This document shows positions 1 to 10,929 of a stretch of 64,000 nucleotides of DNA, piece after piece. The translations under genes and the position numbers were made by a program. The notes under the pieces are model-generated. The model was not told where the DNA came from. It ran no database searches and saw nothing but the letters and a program-made list of their open reading frames with translations. Source of the stretch: Isoetes taiwanensis (taxonomy: Eukaryota > Streptophyta > Lycopodiopsida > Isoetales > Isoetaceae); NCBI GenBank assembly GCA_021234155.1, contig JAJEKV010000012.1, positions 8,398,448-8,462,447 on the forward strand, read 5' to 3'. Positions within the stretch are counted from its first letter, which is position 1. Each line of letters starts with the position of its first letter.

Positions 1-1104
1 CTTTCCTCCTCCTCATCATACTCCACACCAAGAACCTGTCATACCCGTCTCCTCTTCCTCCACGAAAACTGTGCATTCCAGTTCTCACCATGTTTCACAG
101 GCATCCCAATCTCAAAGACAAACGTGCCCTGCACACCCGCCATCCAGACAAGCTCTCTACCAGCAGGATGTCCAAGCCGTCATGCTCAAGCTTCAAGATT
201 CCCATGAAAACTTCATGAATGGAATTCAAACTTACATGGAGGCCACGGATGCACTTCACAGGGATTTCCAGACCGCCACCGTCAAAGTTCAGTCTCTCGA
301 AGACCGTCTTCAAGAAAAGCACGAGGCTCTCTTACAGGCCCGTGAATCTCTCAAGGCTGAACAAGACCAGACTAGCCTGCTCACTAATCAACAGGCTCAA
401 TTACAGTCCACCATTCAAGAATTGTTGGACCAGATAAAGAACAAGGATAACACCCTTGCTGATCTCAAAACCATGTACACGGAGCTCTCTCAAAATTACA
501 ACAAACAGCTCCACGAACTTGATGAGCGCAACGCGCACATCACTTCTCTTGAAGACCAACTTTCCACGCTCGAAAATCAGGTCACGCCTCTCCAGGCTCA
601 ACTCACCGAAGCTCAGAAGCAGAAGCCACTCTTCGGCTTCAAAACTCCACTCAAGTGCCTTCCTCTTCACAGGCCACGCTCTCTCACAGAAGGTTCCGTG
701 ATCAGTCCCGTCTCTTTGCTGACAAAGATAATCGGATGCGCGATTTGGAACAACAAGTTGTTCAATCTGCGGAAGAGGCACAGAGTCAAACTGAGACATA
801 TATTGATCTTGCTCTTCGCATTCCAGAGGACTTTTCCACCCCTTCCCGTCTCCAACAAGTTGTTCAATCTGCGAAAGAGGCACAGAGTCAAACTGAGACA
901 TATATTGATCTTGATCTTCGCATTCCAGAGGACTTTTCCACCCCTTCCAGCTATCTGGATTACGTCGTGGTCCGACGCCATCTTTTTATTCTAAAGTGGT
1001 ACTCGGCACAAGGCAAGCTTAATGAGCCCCTTGGCAGCTCGGATTTCTCAGGATCTGGCCAGACCTTTCCTTTGAAGACAAAGGCTTACTCTGTGCCATA
1101 TTAG
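1..1104 (+). pseudogene. Coiled-coil ORF of an LTR retroelement, left-truncated and frameshifted
   Basis: An open frame enters from the left window edge and runs to about base 640, then the same coiled-coil character continues one frame over (about 655 to the stop at 1102-1104). The first half is rich in Q, E, K and L with heptad-like spacing (for example LQDSHENFM, LEDRLQEKHEALLQ, LEDQLSTLENQV), so a long coiled coil is likely. Near the end a 34-residue segment is duplicated. The family is not recognised. It lies directly upstream of a second ORF and an LTR, so I take it as a retroelement protein (gag-like or accessory). The frame change makes it a probable pseudogene, although an unseen intron could also explain it. 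Confidence 0.45.
751..954 (+). repeat. 102-bp tandem duplication in the coiled-coil ORF
   Basis: Two copies of a 102-bp unit start at 751 and 853 (both begin CAACAAGTTGTTCAATCTGC) and differ at only a few bases. The length is a multiple of three, so it adds 34 residues without changing frame. Confidence 0.9.
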
Positions 1105-2480
1105 TCTTTGGTCAACTCCTTTGTACGGATCCTGATCTTGTCATCTTCCGTGTTGTCCAGCCTATGGCTTATGTTCTTCATGATTTCTATCTGGCTGACA
1201 TACACGATAAGTTCTTAGATGGGCCTCATCGAATTTTTCAAGGCGACCCTCATGCTCACTGGTTGATATTACAAACCAATCAGTATTTACAGGATCCTGC
1301 TAAAGTCAACACTCTCAGTACTGAGTACATGCCTGAGCTTACTCCTCACCTCCCTTTGTGGCAAGCAGAGACGCTCGAACAAGTGCGGAAGAATTTAGCT
1401 CACCCTGAGGACCTCCCGTTTTCTCAAGTTTACTTACAGCACTTGGGTGGCTACAACACGCTGCGTGCCTTTCTGGACAGTCAGACTATCCCCACGGGTT
1501 GGGTCTCACCTCCAGTTTGGACCATGCTCTCAGGCTCTGATTGGGACCAGTGGTGCAATGCTCTTGATGCAGACCTTGTTCGTGAATTCAGGGAGCAGGC
1601 CCAGCAGCCCACGCCCACAGGCACTGCTCAATCTCCGTATGCTTCCTTGGGTGCGCCTCCACGCCCCAGATATCTCACCTCTGACTGGCGTCTTCCCTTT
1701 TGGACTAAGGTCCTGGAAGGCCACGCTGGGTGGACTCCTCCTCAGATCTCCACAGATCTTCGATGGGATCCACGTTTTGTTCGCCGCTCTACTTGGGAGA
1801 ATGGCGCTACCTTAGAGCACACTGAAAATTGGATCTACATCCCTAATGAGCGAGGTTGGCAGACGCCCACTCATGCTGTCTCTGGTCTTGATCAATTTTT
1901 GGAGCGTGCTGCCACCTCCCCAGATCCATCAGTTCATCGCCAGGCAGGTTTTTGTGCTGCTTTAAAGTGCCTTCTGTTGAGTTCTCTTGCCAGAAAGCAT
2001 CCTATCTATTATTGCAACCTGAATGCCAGCGTCAGTGCCTTCGGACTTCAGACCTGTCTTCTCATGGAATGCCAGTTTGTCCCTGCTGAAGCACACCGTG
2101 CTCTTGAAGAGATGGTGTCCTCAGGGTTTCTTATTGACGCTCATCCAACAATAGGTCTCAACACTCCTGAAGCTCTCACGGCACGACACGACCTTATTGC
2201 CAACTATCACTCCGGTGACCGCCCTCATACATGCCAAGATGATTTTGAAGTTGCTGGATTTCCACCGTCTGAAACACTTCCTCCTTTTCTCGCCCCTGAG
2301 TGTCGTTTGGTGGGGGGGAGTGTTAGTCCTGTACGTCCTGGTACAGGACTATTCATGCACACCTCGGACCAGGTCAAGAACAAGGACCCAAAACCAGGTC
2401 CAGGTCAGTCATCAAAAGCCCAGCAGAAGGCCACGCAAAAGGGCATGCCGTCTAAGAAGAGGCAAAGAACAGACAAGTGA
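1026..2480 (+). CDS. Unidentified retroelement ORF ending inside the 3' LTR
   Basis: A 438-codon frame starts at ATG 1164, and the same frame is open back to 1026, so the true start may be upstream, possibly by splicing or frameshifting from the coiled-coil ORF. I recognise no gag, protease, RT or integrase motif. The protein has a globular, W- and H-rich body (HDFYLADIHDKFLDGP, VSPPVWTMLSGSDWDQW) and a basic lysine-rich tail ending KKRQRTDK that could be a nuclear localisation signal. The last 53 codons lie inside the LTR that begins at 2321. Position just before the polypurine tract fits a 3' accessory ORF, or the only ORF of a non-autonomous element. Confidence 0.5.
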   Translation, partial: APWQLGFLRIWPDLSFEDKGLLCAILVFGQLLCTDPDLVIFRVVQPMAYVLHDFYLADIHDKFLDGPHRIFQGDPHAHWLILQTNQYLQDPAKVNTLSTEYMPELTPHLPLWQAETLEQVRKNLAHPEDLPFSQVYLQHLGGYNTLRAFLDSQTIPTGWVSPPVWTMLSGSDWDQWCNALDADLVREFREQAQQPTPTGTAQSPYASLGAPPRPRYLTSDWRLPFWTKVLEGHAGWTPPQISTDLRWDPRFVRRSTWENGATLEHTENWIYIPNERGWQTPTHAVSGLDQFLERAATSPDPSVHRQAGFCAALKCLLLSSLARKHPIYYCNLNASVSAFGLQTCLLMECQFVPAEAHRALEEMVSSGFLIDAHPTIGLNTPEALTARHDLIANYHSGDRPHTCQDDFEVAGFPPSETLPPFLAPECRLVGGSVSPVRPGTGLFMHTSDQVKNKDPKPGPGQSSKAQQKATQKGMPSKKRQRTDK

Positions 2481-2940
2481 CGGGCCGTCAGCATCAGCGT
2501 GATTTCAGGCATTCCAAGAGGCACCGCCAGCATTCCCGCAAATCAGGCCTCCTTCCAGGAGTCGGCACCGAGATCTGACAGAGTGTCTATATTGGGCCAA
2601 AGACCATTGTACTATATATATATGAGTAGAGCTAGCATTCGAGTTTTGAGTTTTGGTTCTTGTCTCCATCATTTTCACTCTCGATTGCGAGAGCTCATGT
2701 ATTCTGATTGATATCAAGAAGTTTCCTTCACACATTTGTGTTTCTGTTGTCTTTTTGTTTCCCTTTTTCTTGTTCTTTTGCAAATCCCGCGTGACACAGC
2801 TCCCAGATTCTCATGTCTGATCCAAGGGTCCTCAAGAGGGCTGTCTTGCAGGAGTTCCCGAACACTACTTTAAGAGTCTGTATACCAACTATGTCATGTG
2901 TACTGATTGCCCTTTTACTAATTGTCGGCACTTGACAGAA
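2321..2940 (+). repeat. 3' LTR of the left-edge retroelement
   Basis: A purine tract (GGTGGGGGGGAG, 2309-2320) is followed by TGTTAG, the usual polypurine tract and LTR start. A TATA box (ACTATATATATATG, about 2609-2623) and a T-rich U5-like stretch follow. The LTR begins with a perfect 10-bp inverted repeat, AGTCCTGTAC (2325-2334) and GTACAGGACT (2341-2350). The right end is not certain; a CA end near 2937 or near 2799 are both possible because no partner LTR is in the window. Confidence 0.6.
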
Positions 2941-3095
2941 AAGATTATGGTATGTATATATAGTTTTTAATTTGTATCCATTTCGCCATAGACCTGAGGG
3001 TCTGTTACGTTATGAATTCAATTTAATTTAAAAGCAAGGATGTGGTTAGTTGAGCTCATGGCTTCGACTCCTAAGTTTTTAAATGACAGATTAAC

Positions 3096-3560
3096 AAAGG
3101 CCATGTTAAAGTATGAAAGGCTACAGATCTGCTTCCTTCCACTCCTTTTCCAAGCTCTTGCAGATATGAGCGATCACGTTTTGATGGAGGTAAGATCTTG
3201 GGTTTGGAAGCCACATTGATCAATGCATAGCCTATATTACGGTCCCAAATAACCTAGGCACTTGTCAGATCCTCTTGTGAGGCTTGGATGCAACACAAGC
3301 AAAAAGGCTCGACATTCTAATTTAATGTAGAAGCTGGTGCAATATCCAAAGATTGTCATAGAAAAGGCCATGTTAGATTATGAAAGGCTACAGATAAAAG
3401 CAACCGAGTTTTGGTGGAGGTAAGGTTTTTGATTTGTAAACCATATCGTTCACTGTAGAGCCCATATTGTCAATCTCAAATAACCTAGGAACTTGTCGGA
3501 TCCCCTCATGAGGTCCTATCTCAATTGGATGCAACATTGGTACATTTAAATTTAATGTAG
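3096..3560. repeat. Diverged tandem duplication, unit about 265 bp
   Basis: Both units begin with AAGGCCATGTTA and GAAAGGCTACAGAT (about 3098 and 3364) and both contain a shared block ending CAAATAACCTAGG. They are diverged by substitutions and indels. The rest of 2941-4149 holds no gene I can support. Confidence 0.6.
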
Positions 3561-4149
3561 AATATGTCATGATATCCAAAGATTGATATTCAAATATAAG
3601 TTCCTGCATGCTCCCCTTAGGAACAAGTGGAATTTTAGGGTGCTCAAATATGAGCCTGCAACATTGTATCCTAGTAGCCTTCAAAATTATATCCTAGCAT
3701 CGAAATGAAATATATTCCAAGAATCTAATAACCGACAAGTTAACTTTTGTATGCATGTTATACGTGTTGCGACCCTGAGATTTTGCAGGGGTTCTTGCAC
3801 GAAATTTGAAAATACGGGGTGGCTAAATTGGGAGGGCAAAGGTGTGGTGAAGAAATAGATGGGTTTTGGTGTCAATTGATCACAAGTGGAAGCCTGGATG
3901 TACAGGGTGAAGAGGATGAGGCTGTGGATGAATAATGGGAATGAATCAGATGGTTGTGGCCATGGGTTGCCTCCTTCACATTTACTTTGAATTATTTTTG
4001 TGGCTACTCTTCTTAGGCTCCCCAAATGTTGACACGCGTCCAAACTCCATCCGTTTGGCGCACAGTCTCGCGCGCGGTCCGCCCGGCCTTCTTAAGCCCC
4101 CCCACCCTGCGTCTCGCTCTCAAGTCTAAGCGCAGGCACCATTTCTACA

Positions 4150-6159
4150 ATGGCCAACGCAGTTGCAGCTCTCCACACTTTGTCCCCAGCTCAGGTTGGT
4201 GTACCTTACCTTTCCTTTCAATTTCTCATCTTCAATTCCCAAATCCTCTCGCTTTTGCTCGCTTGCAGATGCTCACTTAAAATTTTAATCGCTCTCTTTC
4301 CAAATATATAGGATCTCGATTTTTTGTGCATTAATCCCCAGCCTGATCTCCTTATCATGGAATTTCCCCCTGCTCAAATTTGAATTATTTGATTCTTGAA
4401 CTAAAGTCTTAAAATTTGTCATTTTGCTTTGATCTTGTTTATAGTAGGAAGTCTCCATGTTGCAAAATCTGATATATGTCAGTTGATAATCTATTATGTT
4501 AAATTTTTCATTTCAGTGCATATATGATGGCATTGTGCTGTTTTATCTTTAAGCTAAACCTTGTGAACTGATGCAGGCTGTAAGCAGCAAACATGTAACT
4601 TCATCCTTTTTAGGAACACCCATAAAGACTAGGACAGCATTCAATGCAGCTGTGGCATATGCAGAAGGCAAGGCTCGCATTGTATGCGAAGATACAACGG
4701 CCAAAAGGGACAAGTGGTCTGGTTTAGGGACTGACACTTCAGATGACCAGCAAGATATTGTGCGAGGCAAGGGTCTGGTGGATCCCCTCTTCCAGGGACA
4801 ATGGGGTATGGGAACTCAAGAAGTTATGATGAGCAGCTGGGATTATGTTAGCCAAGGCCAGAGGACGTAAGAACTTACTGCCATTTTAACCTTTTATTAT
4901 ATGTTGCACTAGCCTTTTGATTTCATATTATAATACCTCATCCCCCCTTGTTATGTATAATTCAGATACAAATTTGACAACACAAAAGATGGATATTACA
5001 TTGCACCAGCCTTCATGGACAAACTGATAATTCACATTGCCAAGAACTTCATGGACTTGCCCAACATTAAGGTGGATATTTTTTTTCAAAGTTCTAGTTT
5101 ATTTCCTATCTCGATTTTATAGCACAGAGTTGCCTCTTTAGGTTCCCTTGATTTTGGGTATTTGGGGAGGCAAGGGTCAAGGTAAATCGTTCCAGTGTGA
5201 GCTCGTCTTCTCCAAGCTGGGAATCAGGTGCAAATACGTGATTTGAGAGTTGCTTATGAAATTTTATTATGATATATATAAGATGTTAACAACTATGGCC
5301 TTTTATGATGCAGCCCTATTTGCATGAGTGCTGGAGAGTTGGAAAGTGGAAATGCAGGAGAGCCTGCTAAGTTGATCAGGCAAAGGTACCGCGAGGCTGC
5401 CGACATAATCAGAAAGAAGGGAAAGATGTGTGCACTCTTTATCAATGATCTGGATGCAGGAGCTGGACGTATGGGTGGAACAACTCAGTACACTGTCAAC
5501 AACCAGATGGTGAACGCCACCTTGATGAACATTGCAGATAACCCTACAAATGTTCAGCTTCCTGGAGTATACAACCAGGAAGAAATTCCAAGGGTTCCAA
5601 TTATTGTCACAGGAAATGATTTCTCAACTCTCTATGCTCCACTGATCAGAGATGGAAGAATGGAGAAGTTTTACTGGGCACCAACAAGGGAAGACAGGAT
5701 CGGTGTGTGCCGCGGTATCTTCAGAAATGACAATGTGCATCCAGATGATATCACGAAGCTGGTAGACACATTTCCGGGCCAATCAATTGGTAAGTAGAAC
5801 TAAATACCCAATGCAGAAGTATTGTTTGCAGAAAAGGTAGTGCAGGTTTATTTATTCAATATTTTCTTCTTGTTGCAGATTTCTTTGGTGCTCTGAGAGC
5901 TCGAGTGTATGATGATGAAGTGAGAAAATGGGTTGAAGGAATAGGTGTGGAGAACATTGGCAAGAAACTGGTGAACTCCAAGGATGGACCACCTCAATTC
6001 AAGAAGCCTGCTATGACTGTTGAAAAGCTTCTGCACTATGGTTACATGCTTGAGAAGGAACAAGAGAATGTGAAAAGGGTGCAGTTGGCTGAGACATACA
6101 TGTCTGAAGCTGCCCTTGGAGATGCAAACAAGGATCAAATGGAACAGGGCACTTTCTAG
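4150..6159 (+). CDS. RCA: Rubisco activase, chloroplast precursor (short form)
   Basis: Six exons with GT-AG introns: 4150-4194, 4577-4866, 4966-5071, 5142-5227, 5314-5789, 5879-6159, giving 1284 nt and 427 residues. The product is the AAA+ ATPase of the chloroplast stroma that removes inhibitory sugar phosphates from Rubisco. Visible motifs: Ser/Ala-rich transit peptide (about residues 1-60), the Rubisco-recognition segment [17 protein letters not shown] with the conserved Trp, Walker A GGKGQGKS (156-163), Walker B region LFINDLDAG (217-225), the sensor and arginine-finger region [21 protein letters not shown], and the C-terminal YDDEVRKW. The protein ends DQMEQGTF, without the redox-regulated cysteine extension of the long (alpha) isoform, so it is a short beta-type activase. 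No stop or frameshift is seen; the gene looks functional. No clear TATA box is visible upstream. Confidence 0.97.
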
Positions 6160-7840
6160 ATTGGACCTTTGTCCAATACCAGTCAATTCTATAGTTTCGA
6201 AATAAGTTACTAGAGAGGCCTTACATGTAAATGGTGTATTATCTCTTTCTCCGCGCACCACTTGTGCAATGTTACACAAAAGTGGTTATTTATTTGTACC
6301 ATAGTTTTAGGTTATTGCCATTCAATGAGAAGATGACCCTTGAGGTTTCTTGGCAAAAGAAATTAATAAACTAGCTTTAGGTTCATTCCTTGGATGGTTG
6401 TGCATAGAATTGGTCAATCTATGTCCTTAAGAGAATATCATCTCAATATACCACCTCATGAATACAATACATGCAACTAAGATGGTTGGTTTCACTACAG
6501 GTACCTTGTTATGACAATCTTTACTAAGATATTCAAACTTGTCTAAAAGTCGTAAAGACTGTAAGGTTGTTACTAAAAGTTGTAAAGAACCTAAGGTTGT
6601 TACTAAGATACTCAAACTTGTTTAAAAGTTGTAAAGAATGTAAGCAACTTGGTTTGCTGGACAAAATGGGATGTTGACACCAAAAGTGACCGGGACAAGA
6701 ATACATTGTTTTCACTAGGTTACATATAAGAAATAATGTTAATACTTAACGGTCTTTAGCCAAAAAAAAAAGAAAAAGAAAAGAAAAAAGAAAATTATTT
6801 CATGCATGTCTGTGGTAAATGTTTTTGGGTTGCCCGAAGGGCAAACCGTTGGAGAGGTGGGTTGATTGAATATTATTGAGATATGTTAATTGAAGGGATG
6901 AGATTAGGAATTTCTCTACATTCCAATGGTTGAGGTGAAAGTTTTCTTTGTGTTACGTGAGTTAGTAGGTGATTTGGTTGCCGCTGGTTATCGTGATATG
7001 ATGTTAGGGCGCATCCGACCATCCAATGCGTGGCTCTGGCTCTTGTAATACACTAGACTAAGATTAGCATCATCTTATCCCTTAATCTCCTCCAATCATA
7101 GAACCAATAATGGAGTAGCTAATTCACAAATAGAATAGATACTTCAAACTTATTTCTCAAAGGAAAGCATCCAAAAAGAATCATGAATGCTATAATATTG
7201 TTATTTCTAGATAACAAAATTGTGGCTACACATTTCTAGCTTTGATAAAGTGGACACGTATCTAAGGTGCATCATTTGCTTGGTTTATTCTTCATTTTCA
7301 TCAATGATTTCAAAGCAATTTGGAGCATCAAGAACATAGGCACTTTAAAATTAAAATGGGAGTTAGATATTATAAACTTGTGATGAGAAAATCCTTGGGT
7401 CTGTCATTTCATTCTTGCTTCGTAGCTAAGACGACTGCAAGTCCCTTTTTAAGGTGTGCATACATCATTGCTTATACATCCGGATAGAACCATGGACTTT
7501 TAACTATATAATTCAACACTATGAAACAACATTGGGGTATGGTTAGGGAAGGGTGCTTCTCGTTATGGTGTTTTAGTATGTTATGGGAGATGGTTTTTTT
7601 TGGCTTGGAAAACAAAAAAAAATTCAAAAAACATTTTCAAGTCCATGGATAACATGTTTAAATATAGCACAAATCCCACTTCTTTTTCTTTTCTTTTTTT
7701 TGTGTAAAAACCATTGCCACGTAATCACAAGAATCCATGCTTTATTCAAATAGGTCTAACTTTTATGCCTTATTTAAACATAGAATTTTAGCTTTCAATT
7801 ATTAGCTATATCTTGTGACAAATACATTAATTAAATTGAT
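6160..7840. other. Activase 3' UTR, then AT-rich intergenic DNA
   Basis: The first 200 bases are probably the activase 3' UTR, with candidate poly(A) signals near 6323 and 6365. The remainder is AT-rich. Three short near-repeats with CTTGTTTAAAAGT- or TACTAAGAT-like cores lie at 6520-6640 and a purine-rich A/G tract at 6760-6795. I see no gene. Confidence 0.5.
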
Positions 7841-7943
7841 TTTTATCGTCCGCGGAGACCAATTGGCCTATGGGACCCGAACAAGGAATATAGCAAAGCA
7901 TATTATTGCTAGGATTTAAAAAACCCCGCCCCGGAGGGTTGCC
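7841..7943 (-). mobile_element. LINE 3' end fragment
   Basis: TTTTTATCGTCCGCGGAGACC and the following block up to the CCCCGCCCCGGAGGG motif match, with changes, the LINE 3' ends at 57283-57420 (same strand) and 36900-37025 (opposite strand). Only the terminal region is preserved. Confidence 0.65.
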
Positions 7944-10199
7944 TGCATGCCATAAGTCTGCTGCCTTGCCATTGGCGAGACACTACAAGCCCTGAGTGAC
8001 ATCTACCTCTGTGATTTCCAAGGCCGGGCCCCTTTGCGGAGGTATCTCTAGCTGAACCCGAGGAGGGTCATAGAGCTAGTGCAAGTATCGCACCCATTGA
8101 TTCGGATTGATATTTCTTGCAGGCTGCAAAGGCTTGCTCAACACCTTTCTTCAAAATGTTCTGGGATGCCGCTCCAGCAGGTCAAACATTTCCCTCTGAT
8201 GCTCTGCAATATATCTAGCTTTCTTTCCTTTCACAAAAAGACGATACTATCTGATCGCGAGGGGGCACAGGGTAGGTTCAGTAACTTGTCGAAACCAGCG
8301 CTTGGAGGAGGGTACCTTTTGTAAGAATGCATAGTTTATTAAAATAGGTCTTACTTTTAATCTCCTACTTTGAGATAGTGTTCAAGTTATTGAGGGTACC
8401 TTCGCACCCGCCATTAAGTTAGGATTAAGTTAACTTTTTTAAATGCCCAGTTAAACTTAGAAGAGACCCTTATGTTCGCACCAAGGTTAAGTTAACTTTC
8501 TGTTAAGACTTTAACATAGCGAAAATTATTTAAATCCTTTCGCACCAAAACAAGTTAGGTTATTTTTTTTACAACTTAATGGCAAAATAAAAACGTGTTC
8601 GCATATGTCTAGGTTAAGTTAATGCTAACTTAATGCTATCGGCAATGCCGTCGCACTGTCCTCCGTTAAGGTTTTTTTTCCTACTACTTAATGCTAACTG
8701 CAAGTGCTTCACACATGTCTCTATTAAGTTTTTCTTTTCTTTTTCTGTAGCGCAACAACCCAACCATGGGTGTCACCTTATCTGAAAGCCTAGGCTATCC
8801 ACGTGTCCTAAAAATTGATGTGAACATTTTTATAGCCATTAGATCTCGATCTACGAAAATAGACGATTGAGAAAAATAAGCGAACCAGACTGTTGGGAAC
8901 CGTCGCGATAACTCTCATCTGCCTGTCTACCCCTTTCCTTCCCTTGCTTCCTTCCCGTCTTTCATTTCCCGTAGCTTCTCTTCATCACGATTTTTCTAGT
9001 GTTTGTCTAAGTTTGGAGTATGTGATTTTGTTCACTTTTGGATGAAACGGATTTGTTTTCCTTCTTTCCCTTTGTCGCGTTTGCTTCCGAGTTGCTGAAC
9101 CGAGCAGAGGCAGGACTCTAGGCATCGACTCTAGCCCAAGGTATAATTTAAGAATCTCCTAGCTGCTAGAACATAAACTTGGTTTGGCTATAGTTGCATG
9201 AAAGTCCTCTAATCTTGGCTAAAGTTCCTAAGAAATTCAAGTAAAAATTTAGCCAATAAACCTAAAAGGATTTTAGAACTAATTGAAATTTTTATAAAAG
9301 TTGAACTAAAATTACAAAAATCTTGTTAAAGTAAGGGAAATACCTTGGAGAACTGTAAATGCTTTGGCAAATCTTTGAAATTCTTTAAAGAAATCTCTTT
9401 ATAGTTGGCTAAAGTTTTCAAATTTTTTGAAATTTTTGTCCTATTAAAAATTGCCAAAACCCTTAATGGTGAAGCCCAAACTTTAGCCAAATGGCGATTA
9501 ATAGCCACTAATTTATACCTTGATAGCCCTTTGCTCTTTTTCAAGGATCTGCAGGCTGTTTCTTCAGGTTGTGACTATTTTTGTCAAGTTGAAGATCTGA
9601 TTCTTAGGGCCAAAAGGTATCAGACCGGATTTTTTTTAGCAGGACTGAAATCAGGTATACATGACCTAACGGATGCCTTCATTGCATCTTTACCCTATTG
9701 TTTTTGGAGCAGAACATGATTTACATGACCCATGGATGCCATCAGAACGGAAGGGGAGGTTCTTTGATCAAACTAGATGAGTCAAATTTGAACCTTGCTT
9801 TTATAAAACCATTAACTAATATAACTCATGCAAGGCATTAGGTTCCACAGCATGTCAGTTGGAAGCTTGAACCCGTTCACCCAAGGATAAAGCATTTTGT
9901 TCTTAATTAGATTATCTGTGCTTTGTACACCTGCTTATAGCTGTTGGCTTCTCATGTTTTTGAATGATGGAATAGAAGACATAGTTCAAGACTTATATTG
10001 GATGGAAACAAATGTTGAGGCAGATGATTTCTCCATGATCATGGCTAAGGTTCGTAAATAGGACCTGCATTTGCCTCTTTCTATGCATCTACCATTTGCA
10101 CATGAATATGTAGCACAATAATAGGGGGTTCCAAAGAGATTTGATATGGATGTAAAAATAACAATTCCTGAAACCATAGACCATATACCCAGCACACAT
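7944..10199. other. Gene-free AT-rich stretch
   Basis: Apart from the repeat array at 8400-8740, I find only short, non-conserved open frames. Around 9150-9480 the sequence is a low-complexity mixture of A/T-rich words such as TTGGCTAAAGTT. Confidence 0.4.
8400..8740. repeat. Degenerate array of TTCGCAC / GTTAAGTTAA units
   Basis: A word like TTCGCACC recurs near 8403, 8474, 8539, 8597 and 8650, each followed by GTTAAGTTAA-like sequence, with spacing of about 50-70 bp. The units are strongly diverged, so this reads as an old tandem array or a decayed repeat-rich transposon. Confidence 0.5.
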
Positions 10200-10225
10200 C
10201 TCTGTGAAGAAACGGAGAGCTATTG

Positions 10226-10560
10226 CTGCCATAAGGACGGGTTCCCATTACTCAGAATTGAAACAGGTCGCTGGGGGGTGAATGGCGGGCACGGGATCCC
10301 CAGGGAGGAGAGGATATGTCAGTGTTGTGAGATGCACGTGATAGAGGATGAGCACCATGCCCTCCAGCGGTGCCCAGCATATGCCCATGTCCGAGCAGTG
10401 CACACTGATCTTAGATGCTCTGACACACCGCTACATCAGTTACTCGCATCACCTATGGTAGCGCGACTGGGAGCTTACATCCTGCAGATTTCGGCCGTCA
10501 GACTTGCTCTTCAGGGGCATGGTATTTGAGAGCCTACTGTTAGGGTTTTTCCTCCCAAGT
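10226..10560 (+). mobile_element. LINE ORF2 C-terminal fragment (Cys/His domain)
   Basis: The frame reads LLRIETGRW, then REERICQCCEMHVIEDEHHALQ and CPAYAHVRA. This CxxC...H...C pattern following an R-E-x-GRW motif recurs at 57452-57799, 24847-25083 and, diverged, at the end of the 31331-32915 LINE, so it is the C-terminal zinc-like domain of one LINE family. The downstream TGTTAGGGTTTTTCCTCCCAAG resembles the family 3' UTR. Upstream RT is missing. Confidence 0.7.
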
Positions 10561-10929
10561 GGGGGTTTTTTCATCCCGGTGGTAGGGTTCTACTGTACAG
10601 TTACATTGAACCATCATTCAATTAAATTGGGTTTATGTCTTAATTTTGGGACAAATTTCATATTGCATGTTTTTAGTAGCATATTCAAATTCACACATTT
10701 CACCTCAAAATTATGAAAACGTAATATCATGTTATTTACAAAATAGTCAATATTTCACAATATAGCACCATATCATAAAAACGTGATAACAAAAATTTAC
10801 ATAGTTATTCAACTTTCTTCAAGCACCCCCAATGATATCATAGCCTTCTTCCCCGACATCCCCGAGGTATTGTAATTCTCGCATTTCTAGCTGGAATAGT
10901 GTTTGGAGTCCATGAGTACAAAACACTTT

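Noticed and set aside
401-901. Minus-strand 166-codon ORF
   Set aside because: Antisense shadow of the coiled-coil ORF; its duplicated text only mirrors the 102-bp duplication.
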